A stretch of 41,490 bases of DNA, from positions 1 to 41,490 of the forward strand of contig NZ_JRLB01000072.1 of the NCBI RefSeq assembly GCF_000764495.1. The letters run 5' to 3'. The notes below the pieces were generated by a model, which was not told the DNA's origin, made no database searches, and was given only the letters and a program-made list of their open reading frames with translations. Source of the stretch: Nitrincola sp. A-D6 (GTDB lineage Bacteria; Pseudomonadota; Gammaproteobacteria; Pseudomonadales; Balneatricaceae). A program made the position numbers and the translations under genes. Below, piece by piece: positions 31,409-40,874 of the stretch; position 1 is the stretch's first letter; the number at the start of each line of letters is the position of its first letter.

Positions 31409-32386
31409 TTAGTAATTTACGCTGGCTATAATGGCTTCATAGGTTTTCAGGTGATCGGGCATATATTCCTTTTCCAGCGCCAGAGGGAAAGGGGTGTCCA
31501 GACCGGTAACGCGCAGCACCGGTGACTCCAGGTGCAAAAAGCAGGCTTCCTGAATACTGGCAGCGATTTCAGCACCAAACCCCGAAGTTTTAGGGGCTTC
31601 GTGGTTGATGATCAGTCGTCCGGTTTTGCGTACCGAGTTGGCGACTGCGTCTCTGTCCCAGGGCAGCAGGGTACGCAAATCAATCAACTCACAGGAGATG
31701 CCATCTTTCTCAGCCAGGTCAGCGGCCTTTTCAATCGCTTCCATCTGCGCACCCCAGGCCAGCAGGGTGATGTCACGGCCTTGGCGAACCACCTCGGCCT
31801 GACCTATAGGTAGTTGGTAATCCTCATCCGGCACTTCACCTACAGAGGCACGGTAGAGTTTTTTCGGTTCAAAAAAGATCACCGGATTGGGGTCACGTAT
31901 CGCGGCCAGGAGTAAGCCCTTGGCCTGCTCAGGATTGCGGGGTACGATAATTTTCAAACCAGGGGTGTGGGTGAAATAGGCTTCCGGCGATTGCGAGTGG
32001 TAATGTGCACCATTAATTCCACCGCCATAAGGTGTGCGGATGGTGAGCCCACCGACATTAAATTCATTACCTGAACGGTAGCGGAATTTGGCAGTTTCAT
32101 TAACGATCTGATCAAATGCCGGAAAAATGTAATCGGCAAACTGAATTTCAGCAATCGCCGTCATGCCCTGAGCCGCTATACCGTTGGCAAAGCCGAGAAT
32201 GCCTTGTTCGGTCAGCGGTGTGTTAAAGCAGCGTTGCTTGCCAAATTTTTCCTGTAGCTGGCTGGTAGCTCTGAACACACCGCCAAAATGCCCGACATCC
32301 TCACCAAAACACAGCGCGGACTCATCCGTGGTCATGGCGATATCCAAGGCATTATTGATCGCCTGTAACAGGTTCATTTTACTCAT
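31409..32386 (-). CDS. bkdA2: Branched-chain 2-oxoacid dehydrogenase E1 beta subunit
   Basis: Intact, 325 residues from the ATG at 32386 ([15 protein letters not shown]), which has a perfect GGAGG and overlaps the bkdA1 stop by 8 nt. Forms the alpha2beta2 thiamine-diphosphate decarboxylase with BkdA1. Signatures: [65 protein letters not shown] and a C-terminal transketolase domain ([35 protein letters not shown]). HYHSQS is typical of branched-chain rather than pyruvate E1 beta. Confidence 0.94.
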   Translation of the reverse strand: MSKMNLLQAINNALDIAMTTDESALCFGEDVGHFGGVFRATSQLQEKFGKQRCFNTPLTEQGILGFANGIAAQGMTAIAEIQFADYIFPAFDQIVNETAKFRYRSGNEFNVGGLTIRTPYGGGINGAHYHSQSPEAYFTHTPGLKIIVPRNPEQAKGLLLAAIRDPNPVIFFEPKKLYRASVGEVPDEDYQLPIGQAEVVRQGRDITLLAWGAQMEAIEKAADLAEKDGISCELIDLRTLLPWDRDAVANSVRKTGRLIINHEAPKTSGFGAEIAASIQEACFLHLESPVLRVTGLDTPFPLALEKEYMPDHLKTYEAIIASVNY

Positions 32387-33567
32387 CACCGAGCCTCCCT
32401 GCTGTTTTGGCATAGGCCTGCGGATATTTACGAATATGTGAAATCAGTTCAGCCTGCTGCTCCTGTAAGTGCCAGGGCAGGGTGTCATAGACATCGGTAA
32501 ACAAATCATTCAGTGGTGGCGCAGGGATTTTTTCCGCCTTTTTCATCGCCGCCATAATGGCATCCCGATGCAGTTGCTTGCGTTGTGTCTCCTGGGCTTC
32601 ATCCCACCAGCCTGCTGTATCAGCCAGTTTTTAAAGCGCAGCACCGGACATTTTGCCCGCCAGGTATCTTCTTCTGACTTGTTTCGATAACCACTGGGGT
32701 CGTCTGAACTGGAATGCGCACCCAGGCGATAAGTCATGGCTTCAATCAGAACGGGTTGGTGTTGCTCAACAGCCAGTTTGCGAGCTTCCTGGGTGGCCTG
32801 TAATACGGCCAGCACATCATTGCCATCGACACGAATTGTTTTCAGCCCATAGCCTATGCCTCGTGGTGCGATACCATCACCGGCATACTGCTCATGTGCC
32901 GGTGTGGAGATGGCGTAACCATTGTTTCGACAGAAAAATATCACCGGTACTTTAAACACACCGGCCATATTCAGTGCCGCATGAAAGTCACCTTCAGAGG
33001 CCGCGCCTTCGCCGAAATAACAGATCACACAGTTGGCTTTTTGCTGCGCTTTCAGAGCAAACGCATAGCCGGTTGCCTGGGGGAGCTGGGTGCCCAAAGG
33101 TGAGGAGACTGTCATATAGTGCAACTCACGGGAGCCATAATGAATGGGCATCTGTCGCCCTTTGCCCAGATCCTGTTCGTTGGAAAAAATCTGATTCATA
33201 AACTGATCCGGGGTAAAGCCCCGAAAGGCCAGTGCACCCTGTTCACGGTATTGCGCCATGATCATATCGTCATCAGCAAGGGCCGCGGTGCTACCTATAT
33301 CAGCCGCTTCTTCACCGGTTTCGGTCATATAAAAACTGATTCGCCCCTGGCGTTGTGAGGCCAGCATGCGCTCATCGAGGGCACGGATAAACAAAAATGT
33401 ATCGTAGATTTTAAAGCAAGCTCTTGCTTCAGGTCGGGGAGGGTTGCATCGGGGTAGAGGGTGCCATCTTCACGCAATATCCGCAGTGTGGGAATATGCA
33501 GGGAGGTTGCGTCAAAAAACACCGGTTTATGCACGATCAGTGCATCGGTCTCGCGTTTATCACTCAT
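32379..33567 (-). CDS. bkdA1: Branched-chain 2-oxoacid dehydrogenase E1 alpha subunit, frameshifted
   Basis: About 396 residues. Decarboxylates the 2-oxoacids of Leu, Ile and Val with thiamine diphosphate. The TPP motif is [15 protein letters not shown] ... FFCRNN. The loop [16 protein letters not shown] (residues about 281-295) matches the region phosphorylated in mammalian E1 alpha. Breaks at 33409-33412 (repair: [20 protein letters not shown]) and 32611-32612 (repair: [18 protein letters not shown]), after which the frame runs to a TAA overlapping the bkdA2 start. First gene of the operon, ATG at 33567, with AAGAAGG upstream. Confidence 0.93.
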
Positions 33568-33654
33568 AATAAACCTTCTTGTTTTTATTGTTATATCTAC
33601 TGATTGTGTCAGTAGCTATGGCGTATGACGGGATCACCATCTATACAGTGTTAA

Positions 33655-33683
33655 AATTTAGTCCTGTAGGCTTGCTATGTAAA
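33655..33683 (-). promoter_or_regulatory. Candidate sigma-70 promoter of the bkd operon
   Basis: On the minus strand TTTACA (33683-33678), a 17-bp spacer and TAAATT (33660-33655) resemble -35 and -10 elements, about 90 bp before the bkdA1 start in the 148-bp divergent region. No LiuR-type TTAACGTTAACG box is seen here. Confidence 0.4.
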
Positions 33684-33715
33684 GAAATATTCAATTTGTC
33701 TAGCTCCGAAGCCGG

Positions 33716-34123
33716 TTGCACAACGTATGTGTTGATATGAATAAACTCCATGTGAATACCTCAGACCAACTGACTACACCCCGCCTGTTTTACGATGGTG
33801 GCTGTCGTTTATGCCAGCGTGAAATTGCCCACCTTAGTCAGCCGCTGTCGGAAAAAATGCAATTGGTTGATGTTAATGATCCAGCGTTCAGCGAATGGCA
33901 GGGTGTGGATAAACTGCAGATGATGCGCCAAATTCATGTATGGACAGGTGAGCGTTTTTTAGTGGGGCTTGATGCCAGCCTGTATTACTGGAAAGCGGCA
34001 GGCTGGCGGCTGTTACCCGGGTTGTTGTCACTCCCCGGGGTTTATCAGTGTGCAAAGCTCGGGTATGCCCTCTGGGCTAACTGGCGCTTTCGCGGTGTGC
34101 GTAAACGCCAGTGTCGGATCTAG
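33716..34123 (+). CDS. DCC-family (DUF393) thiol-disulfide oxidoreductase-like protein
   Basis: Intact, 135 residues, or 128 from the in-frame ATG at 33737 (MNKLHVNTSD), which I find about equally likely. The N-terminal motif LFYDGGCRLCQREIAHL carries the CxxC pair of the DCC family; the usual Asp before the first Cys is Gly here. LVDVNDPAF and LVGLDASLYYWKAAGW also fit the family. Members are thought to be thioredoxin-fold thiol proteins, but no biochemical role is firm. It is divergent from bkdA1 and appears monocistronic. Confidence 0.75.
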   Translation: MHNVCVDMNKLHVNTSDQLTTPRLFYDGGCRLCQREIAHLSQPLSEKMQLVDVNDPAFSEWQGVDKLQMMRQIHVWTGERFLVGLDASLYYWKAAGWRLLPGLLSLPGVYQCAKLGYALWANWRFRGVRKRQCRI

Positions 34124-34134
34124 CTCATCAACCT

Positions 34135-34586
34135 TTAAAAATCACCGGGTGCACATTGCAGGCAAGTCAGCCCCAGTGTGCGCCATTGGTTGACCACACT
34201 GTCACGATCATCCAGTACCAGCCAGGGGTTGTAACCTGAGGCGCGTATCTGTTCCAGTAATCTGGATTTGACCACTTCATCCTTTTCCTGATCATCCCCT
34301 GTGCGCGCAGAAATACGGCATCAAACGGAATATCATACTGGCTGAGCCAATCCAGCGTATGTTGGCGGTGGCTGTCCGGACGACCACTACAGATGATGAT
34401 TTGCTGCCCTTGTTGCTTGAGTAGCTTGACCAAACGACAAACCGGTTCAATAGGTTGCGCTGCTGCCATATGGGCGAAGAAAGGGTCCCAATGCTTTTCA
34501 TCACCCAGCACCCAGTGGTGCACTTCTTGTGGGTTGAACTCGGCAAGGGTACCGTCGACATCCACGATCACGCTGTCTTTAATCAA
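34135..34586 (-). CDS. HAD-superfamily phosphatase (PNKP 3'-phosphatase-like), frameshifted
   Basis: About 150 residues. HAD motif I VDVDGTLAEF (nucleophile Asp9), motif II ICSGRPDSHR, a lysine in the repaired EKDEVVKSRLL segment and motif IV LVLDDRDSVV. The short size, without a large cap, and the GRPDSHR-type motif recall the polynucleotide kinase 3'-phosphatase domain (PseT-like) and small phosphohydrolases. The frame breaks in the C run 34296-34299; repair gives RAQGDDQEKDEVVKSR and a stop at 34135. It overlaps the histidine phosphatase gene by 8 nt and is the last gene of the importer operon, so it may act on an imported phosphorylated compound; that is inferred. Confidence 0.78.
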
Positions 34587-35151
34587 AGTAATACTCCTTG
34601 GTATCGGTTGTCAGGGGGATAAAGGTCCAGTTGGGTTGCTCTGCATCAGGTGGCAGTACTAATATGGGTTGTGCATTTCCGATCCGCTCTCCTTCCGGGG
34701 TGCCGGTTACCTGAGCACGAATCACTCTGAAAACGCCTGAGTGTGCCACGATCAATGGCCAGTCATGCTGACTGAGCTGATTGTTGATAGCCAGTACCAC
34801 CCGTTGGGTGAAGTCTGCCCAGCTTTCACCTTCAGGAGGGGTTTCGGTGTAAGGTGGAACTTCTGACCAGGAGGCTCCTTCGAGTCGTCCCCAGTCGCGT
34901 TCACGCAGGCCATCCACAGCCTGTATATTTTGCTTCAGGGATGCACGCTGAGCCGTTTCCCAGGCGCGTAATAGCGGGCTTGCGGCAATGCAACTCCAGC
35001 GGATATCGGCCAGTAGTACAGCGGCAGCATCGGCCTCCTGTTGTCCGATGCTGTTGAGAGGTGTATCGGTGCGCCCGCCAATACGTTGTTGCTGGTTCAT
35101 GGCCGTTTCTCCATGACGTAGAAAAACAAAGGGTTTTTGAATCAGTTGCAT
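34579..35151 (-). CDS. Histidine phosphatase family protein (phosphoglycerate mutase-like)
   Basis: Intact, 190 residues from the ATG at 35151; an upstream TTG start at 35193 would overlap the previous gene. Catalytic motif FLRHGETAMN (His13 phosphorylated), GGRTDTPLN, catalytic Glu in RERDWGRLEG and the second His in VAHSGVFRVI. Small members of this family are phosphatases with varied substrates. It lies between an MBL hydrolase and a HAD phosphatase in an operon with an ABC importer, which suggests dephosphorylation of an imported phosphoester. Confidence 0.85.
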   Translation of the reverse strand: MQLIQKPFVFLRHGETAMNQQQRIGGRTDTPLNSIGQQEADAAAVLLADIRWSCIAASPLLRAWETAQRASLKQNIQAVDGLRERDWGRLEGASWSEVPPYTETPPEGESWADFTQRVVLAINNQLSQHDWPLIVAHSGVFRVIRAQVTGTPEGERIGNAQPILVLPPDAEQPNWTFIPLTTDTKEYYFD

Positions 35152-35170
35152 GGGTATATCCAGTTGATAT

Positions 35171-36228
35171 TCAAATGTGAATGACGGGATCAAGGCACAA
35201 GCGTTGTCCTAAGGCTTGTTGCCAACCTGTTGCATCGATAGGGCAGAATAACGGTACGACCTGTTCGGCTTGCAAGGTCTCGGCTAGTGACTGGATAGAC
35301 TGCAAACCAGGGTGAACATTCCAGCGGCACCACTCAGCTCGACCTGAGGTGATATCGGCACGTGCTTTGGAGGGGGTGTAACCGGTATAAATCACCTGCC
35401 CGGTATAATCCGGATCACTGATCAGTCGGCCAGCTTCACCTGTGGTGCCTTCAGCATCGGCCGCCAGACGTATCAAGGCAAGGCTGGATCTTCTGGGGTG
35501 TCCCAGGGTAGCGGAGAGAGTTGATCCAATTGCTGATGAATACCAGGTTTCAGCAGCTTGGCGGGTAAACCTTGTAACGCGGCATGATATTTCTGACAAA
35601 CGGGATCGAACGTCCAGGAGAGCCCAAGTGTCTGGCACCAGAGGGCCAGTTCCAGTGCACGACCGGAAGGTGGCACGGGCAATAAACTGGCACGATTCAG
35701 TTTTGCTTGCAGGGCATCGTGACAGGATGACTGATTGACTGTGTAGAGACCGTAAGAGGCATCTAACAGTGCCAACGCGGCCTGGGGTGGTCGGTCGAAA
35801 GGGTAGAGCAGCGATTCAAAACTGAAATCACCGCTGTAGAAAATACCCCCAGCTACATCCAGGTGCAGCCAGATACCATCGAGAGAGTGGCCCGCCAGTC
35901 CGCAGGTAATGTTGATATCTTCAATGGTCACAGTGCCTTGCCTGGGCAGTGGTTGCCAGCGACGACCCGCAGGCAATCTGCGTGCTACGGTCGGAGTACA
36001 ATAAAGTGGAATCGTTTCTGGCAGCCAGCGAACCGCACCTATGTGGTCGACATGATCATGGGTGATCAGGATGGCATCCGGGCTTTGATCCAGGTACCAA
36101 TCACAGGGTTCATCGGCTTGCAGTGGACCGCCGGCATCCAGTAGTAGTGTGCGGCCCTTTACATCGACACGTATTGCTGCCGGTGCTTTGGCGTCCAAAC
36201 CACTGAGAATCTGTACGCACACATTCAT
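35171..36228 (-). CDS. MBL-fold metallo-hydrolase, beta-CASP-like, frameshifted
   Basis: About 352 residues. Metallo-beta-lactamase motif ITHDHVDHIGAV (His57, His59, Asp61, His62), a further metal His in GLAGHSLDGI and an Asp in GIFYSGDFSFES. The C-terminal part (QVIYTGYTPSKARAD, WNVHPGLQSIQSLAETL, VVPLFCP) has the order of beta-CASP-type MBL proteins. The frame breaks at 35482-35483; one base restores EDPALALIRLAAD. Its start overlaps the ABC ATPase stop (ATGA). It could be a phosphodiesterase acting on the imported compound; an RNase J- or PhnP-like activity is not established. Confidence 0.78.
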
Positions 36229-37288
36229 GCAACTGACTCCAGACTCCAGCCCTGCAACAGGCTTAACTGAATCGCACTACCTTCAGCGACTCCTTGTGGG
36301 TGATAGCCGGTGAGTGATTCTCCAGTAGGTAGCCGCATCTGAATTTCATGACGCTCACCCCGAAATACGCAGCGTTCTACTCTGGCGTGTAAGCGACTTT
36401 CGCATTGACTATCACCCTGAATCGAGTGTGGCAGATGCAGACATATGTGTTCGGGTCTGATCAGTACCGGTGTTGTCTGTGATGGATTAACTGTTTGGCT
36501 GAGCTGGATCAGTTCATGCTGGGATAAATTCACTCCAGGTTTGATGCCAGATAAATGCACAATGCTACCCTGCCCGATAAAGCCTGCAATCCACTCGGTT
36601 CTGGGTGTCTGATAGAGAGTTTCGGGTGTTGCCCATTGCACCAGTTCACCTTTTTGCATGACGGCAATATGATCTGCCAGCGACATAGCCTCCGATTGAT
36701 CATGCGTGACATAAACCAGCGTTGCGCCGGTACGCTGATGAAATTCACGGAAACTTTCTTCCATAGACGCGCGTAGATGACGGTCCAGGTTCGCCAGGGG
36801 CTCGTCCAGTAATACTACCTCGGGTCGGTGACCAGGCAGCGTGCCAGTGCTACACGTTGACGTTGACCACCACTGAGATCCTGAGGCATGCGTTCGGCCA
36901 ATGCTTCCAGTTGCACGATCTGTAAGGCCTCTTTAACACGCTGTTGATAATCCTGACCACGAATGCCGCGATGCCGCAGGGGATAGCCGACATTATCGGC
37001 CACACACATGTGTGGCCAAAGGGCATAGGACTGAAACACCATCCCCATGTTGCGAGATTCGGTGGGTACTTGCCATCCGGGACGTGCGAGGAAGTTGCCG
37101 TTTAGGTGTATCTGACCTTCTGAGAGATTCTCAAAACCGGCCAGCATGCGCAAGGTGGTGGTCTTGCCACAGCCGCTTGGGCCCAGCAGCGCAATGAATT
37201 CACCTTCAGGCAGGGTGAGGCTGAGTTGTTTTACAGCCGCTGACTGGCCATAATATTTGGACACCTGATTCAGAATCAGTTCTGCCAT
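36225..37288 (-). CDS. ABC importer ATPase (AfuC/FbpC/PhnT-like), frameshifted
   Basis: About 354 residues. Walker A GPSGCGKTTTLRML, Q-loop MVFQSYALWPHM, signature LSGGQRQRVALARCL, Walker B LLDEPLANLD (visible after repair at GGG 36822-36824: TDPEVVLLDEPLANLDRHLR), switch VYVTHDQSEAM, then a C-terminal TOBE-like domain. The ALWPHM region is typical of the iron(III)/phosphonate/hexose-phosphate group. It overlaps the permease end by 13 nt and the MBL gene by 4 nt. Confidence 0.88.
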
Positions 37289-38977
37289 GGAATGACTCCC
37301 TTGGGTAAATGCCGAGCCAGCAGGCTCAGCAGTAACATAATGACGGCGACCATCATCACTACTAGCACAGCAATGGCGGATGCCAGAATGCTGTCACCAC
37401 TTTGATCAAGATTGAAGATGAGTACGCCGAGGGTTTCCTTACCGGCACTCCACAGCAGTGCCGACACCGTCAACTCATTCACAGCGGTCAGGAAGACCAG
37501 CAGTCCGCCAGCAAAAACAGCTGGCGCAACCAGTGGCAGCAGAATATCCACCAGACGACGCAGGGCACCGGCACCGGCAATGCGGGCGGCTTCTTCAAGG
37601 CTGGGATCCAGTTCGCTGAAACTGGCGGCTATCGGTTTCAGACTCACAGACAGGAAACGCGCCAGATAAGCGATAAAAATAATGCCCAGCGTACCGTAAA
37701 GGCTCAGATTCAAGATGGGTATGGGTCTTGCAAACAGCAGAATACAGCGATTGCCAATACAACACCTGGCAGGGCATAGGGAATCTCAATCATGCTGGTG
37801 AGCGCTGAGCGTGTTCGCTGTGGCAGGCTTTGCATCAGGTAGACCAGCAGTGTCGCCAGCAGCATCAGTAGCAGTGCCGCACCTCCGGCCAGCATCAAGC
37901 TGTTACTGAATGCCCGCAGGGTTACACCCTGACGCCCCAGCATTTCCTGATAAGCGGAAAAACTCAGGTTGGTAAACGTCAGGGGAACACCCAGCGCGGG
38001 CACAACCGAGCTGGTCACCAGAGCAATCAAGGGGGCTAGCAGAATCAATATCAGCACCAGGCCCAATAACAGCTCCAACGGCAAACGCCACCGACCCAGG
38101 GTAAAATCCTGTGCAGGTCCACTGTGACCTAATAAAGTGAAACGACTGTGCTTCAGCATCCGCTGCTGTAACATCACCCCATCAGTGCCAGTATGCCGAT
38201 TAAGACCGACAGCGAGGCAATTTCAGGTAGTACGCTGGTACCGAAGCCTGACATCTTCTGATAGATCAGCGTGGGCAGGACATAGTAGGACGCCGGAATG
38301 CCCAGCATGGCCGGAATGCCGAAATTTCCCAACGCAGAAACAAACGCAATAGAGGCTCCGGCAATCAACCCGTTACGACAGAGGGGCAGGATCATATCGA
38401 TCCAGATATGGGATTGACGAGCACCACTGATGCGCGCCGCCTCGATCAGGTCGCGTGGCAGATGAATCAGGCTGGTACGCAGTGCCAGAAACACCAGTGG
38501 CGCATGCTGAATACCCAGCAGCAACGCAATACCTTCAGCAGAGTAGAGTGGCTGCGGAGAACCCAGAGGTGGGGCAATACCCAGGGTATTCAACAAGGGA
38601 CTTCCGGGACCGGTTAATTGCAACCAACTGAGCGCTGTGACCTGGGGCGGAATCATCATCGGCAGCATAAAGCAGAATACCAGCAGGGCTTTGCCACGAA
38701 TATTGGTCAGTGTCAGGGTGAAGGCAAACAGTCCACCCAATACCAGAGCGATCAACGTACCCAGTGTTGAGGTATAAAGGCTGTGCCCTAGCGCTCGCCA
38801 GGTGGAAGGCTGCTGCAGCACTTGCATCATTGGTGATGCGCTGCCCAGTTGCCAGCCCTGCAGTGCTTCAAGCAACAGACGTAATGTCGGTATCAGCGTC
38901 AGCATACTGGTCAGGATCAAAAGTACAATCAGCAACCAGCGTTGCTGGTTGCTGGCATCAAGTGCACGTTGAAACAT
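37276..38977 (-). CDS. Two-domain ABC importer permease (AfuB/FbpB/PhnU2-like), frameshifted
   Basis: About 567 residues with two six-helix-like halves, each with an EAA-type coupling loop: DLIEAARISGARQSHIWIDM in the first half and PSLEEAARIAGAGALRRLVD in the second. It appears as three frames. One restored base in the C run 38177-38180 joins the halves (LALMGVMLQQRMLKHSRF), and one at 37741-37742 gives AIAVFLLFARPIPILNLSLYG. The first junction has a TGATG that could mimic two separate genes, but fused permeases of this length are usual for the family. Starts 7 nt or less after the binding-protein stop. Confidence 0.83.
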
Positions 38978-38983
38978 CTGTAA

Positions 38984-39962
38984 TCAACCGCCAAAAAGTT
39001 CGCTGAAACGTTGTTTGTTGCTTTCCGCTTCATCCAGTGCTTTGGCTGCATCCAGAGGGATCAGCTTAATCGCGTTACGCGCCGGGAAGCCTTCAGGTGG
39101 GGCAATGTCCTCACGTGCTGGCAGGTACCCTTGTTGCTGCACCAATAGTTGACCCGTTTCGGACAAGACGAAGTCGACAAAGCGTTGAGCAGCTTCCGGG
39201 TTGGCGGCGTCTTTGAGGATAGCCACTGGCTCAGTCACAGCCGTTACACCTTCCTCCGGGAATATAAACTGGATAGGTGAGCCTTTGGCGGCTTCTCGTA
39301 TGGCCAGGAAATCAACAATGACACCGTAGGCTTGGTGCCGGAGGTGATAGCTGTTAACACGCCACCATTGCCACCCTGGCTGATGCGCCATTCTGGTTAA
39401 GTGCGGCATAGTAATCCCAACCCAGATCCGGGTGATCGGTCAGTGCGGCCAGATGTATCAGTGCGGCACCCGAATAGAGCGGACTGGGCATGGCCACTTG
39501 ATTGCGGTATTGCTCATTCACCAGATCCTGCCAGCGCCTGGGTTGCTGCGCTGCACGGGTATGATAAGCCATCCCGGTAGTGATCATTTTAGTGCCATAG
39601 TAATAGCCTTCGGCATCGTAAAGCTCAGCATCGTAATGACTACGCTCAGGGCTCAAATAGGCTTGTAGCAGATCTTCACGTTTGAGGGATTCCATCGTTA
39701 CGCTGTCGGCAATCAATAATAAATCCGGCTTGGTTACACCGGCACTGAGTTCGGCTCTTAGTCGGGTCATAAGCTGTGTTGTGCCATCTCTTACCCAGTC
39801 AACCTTGATATCAGGGTTGGCTTGAGTAAAGGCGTCGACAGTCATTTGGGCATCGGTATTGGGTTGACTGGTATAGAGTGTCAGGGTTTGCTGAGCGAAG
39901 GCTGCGCCAGGCAGTGCCAGGGTCGTAGCGAGAATCCAGCTGTGCAGTTTCAGGTAAGACAT
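38984..39962 (-). CDS. Periplasmic binding protein of AfuA/PhnS-like ABC importer, frameshifted
   Basis: About 326 residues from the ATG at 39962 with GGAG upstream. Signal peptide MSYLKLHSWILATTLALPGA, cleavage after AFA, then the type II binding fold: LTLYTSQPNTDAQMTVDAFTQ, PDLLLIADSVTMESL, YGTKMITTGMAYHT, AYGVIVDFLAIREAAKGSPI and FPEEGVTAVTEPVAILK. Breaks at 39378-39379 and 39332-39333; repair gives NGASAQGGNGGVLTAITSGTKAYGV. This family includes iron, 2-aminoethylphosphonate and hexose-phosphate binders. The Pho-box-like promoter favours an organophosphorus ligand. Confidence 0.86.
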
Positions 39963-39996
39963 TTGCGCATCTCCGGTAAATTCAGTTGAAGTGCAT

Positions 39997-40030
39997 AGAT
40001 TAGTGTCATCAAATGACAATAAAGTGACAT
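39997..40030 (-). promoter_or_regulatory. Pho-box-like element and -10 of the importer/phosphatase operon
   Basis: Reading the minus strand: ATGTCAC (40030-40024), TTTA, TTGTCAT (40019-40013), then 10 bp and TAATCT (40002-39997). This is the 7-4-7 layout of a PhoB box (CTGTCAT, AT-rich 4 bp, CTGTCAT; 5/7 and 6/7 matches) placed about 10 bp before a -10, 35 bp upstream of the start codon. It suggests induction by phosphate starvation. Confidence 0.6.
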
Positions 40031-40035
40031 TAAGC

Positions 40036-40082
40036 TTTCGTTTGTAGGCGTTACGTTTTCGCTTTCATGGCTTTTATTTTCG
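40036..40082. promoter_or_regulatory. Three TTTCG repeats, 21-bp period: probable DeoR-family operator
   Basis: TTTCG occurs at 40036-40040, 40057-40061 and 40078-40082, exactly 21 bp (two helical turns) apart, between the Pho-box-like element and the DeoR-type gene start at 40105. TTTCG/TTCG-type repeats are known operator elements for DeoR-family repressors such as GlpR and AgaR. The binder is inferred to be the adjacent gene product. Confidence 0.6.
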
Positions 40083-40104
40083 AATTCTTAAGTGGATCAC
40101 TAGC

Positions 40105-40863
40105 ATGATGAACACCACCCAACGTCGACAGCAGATCGTTGCCCTGATCAATCAGATGGGGAGGCAGTCTTTGGAGTCCTTAGCGCAGCGCTTTGGCGTG
40201 TCAGTACAAACGCTTCGCAACGATATCCGTATTCTGGCGAATCGGGGGTTGTTGATGCGCCATCACGGCAGTGCGGCACCTTTCCCTGGCCGTGAAAATG
40301 TTGAATTTGATCAGCGTCAGATCGTTAATCGCAGTGGCAAGCAGCTGATTGCTGAGCACTGCCTGACCTTGATTAGTGATTACCAGAGTCTGTTTTTGGG
40401 GACTGGCACCACGGTGGAACAGCTTGCCATTCTGCTTAGGGAGCGACGGGGTTTAAGAGTAATGACTAATAATTTGCATGCTGTAACCCCCCTGTGTCAC
40501 CACCCGGATTGTGAGCTAATCATTGCCGGTGGTGTGGTGCGCAAGCGCGATCAGGATGTGGTGGGTGGCGATGCATTGCGCTTTTTTTCACGCTTTCGGG
40601 TGGATATAGGTATCGTGTCAGTAGGCAGTATGAATCGACTGGGACAGCTTTTTGATTACAATACCGAAGAGGTTATGGCCCGCGAAGCACTGCTGGAGAA
40701 TGCACGCCAACGCATTTTGCTATTGGACAGTTCTAAATTTGATACTGAAGCGAGCTGTAGTGCAGGGCATCTGACGGATTACAGTATTGTCGTTATGGAT
40801 CAGCCACCGCTTCCCGCGTTACGCAACCATTTATCGGCCGAGGGTGTTCGGCTGATTTGTTGA
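40105..40863 (+). CDS. DeoR-family transcriptional repressor
   Basis: Intact, 252 residues (ATG at 40105 or the next codon 40108). N-terminal helix-turn-helix RRQQIVALINQMGRQSLESLAQRFGVSVQTLRNDIR, then the DeoRC sensor domain: LFLGTGTTVEQLA, MTNNLHAV, IIAGGVVRKRDQDVVGG, VDIGIVSVGSM and ILLLDSSKF, matching the sugar-phosphate-binding fold. Members usually respond to phosphorylated sugars. It is divergent from the importer/phosphatase operon and probably controls it. It converges on dgt with about 11 nt between stops. Confidence 0.87.
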   Translation: MMNTTQRRQQIVALINQMGRQSLESLAQRFGVSVQTLRNDIRILANRGLLMRHHGSAAPFPGRENVEFDQRQIVNRSGKQLIAEHCLTLISDYQSLFLGTGTTVEQLAILLRERRGLRVMTNNLHAVTPLCHHPDCELIIAGGVVRKRDQDVVGGDALRFFSRFRVDIGIVSVGSMNRLGQLFDYNTEEVMAREALLENARQRILLLDSSKFDTEASCSAGHLTDYSIVVMDQPPLPALRNHLSAEGVRLIC

Positions 40864-40874
40864 AGTTTGCAAAA

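Noticed and set aside
38160..38190. TGATG overlap suggesting two separate permease genes
   Set aside because: One restored base in the C run at 38177-38180 gives a continuous linker and a fused permease of the usual length; other breaks in the window follow the same pattern.
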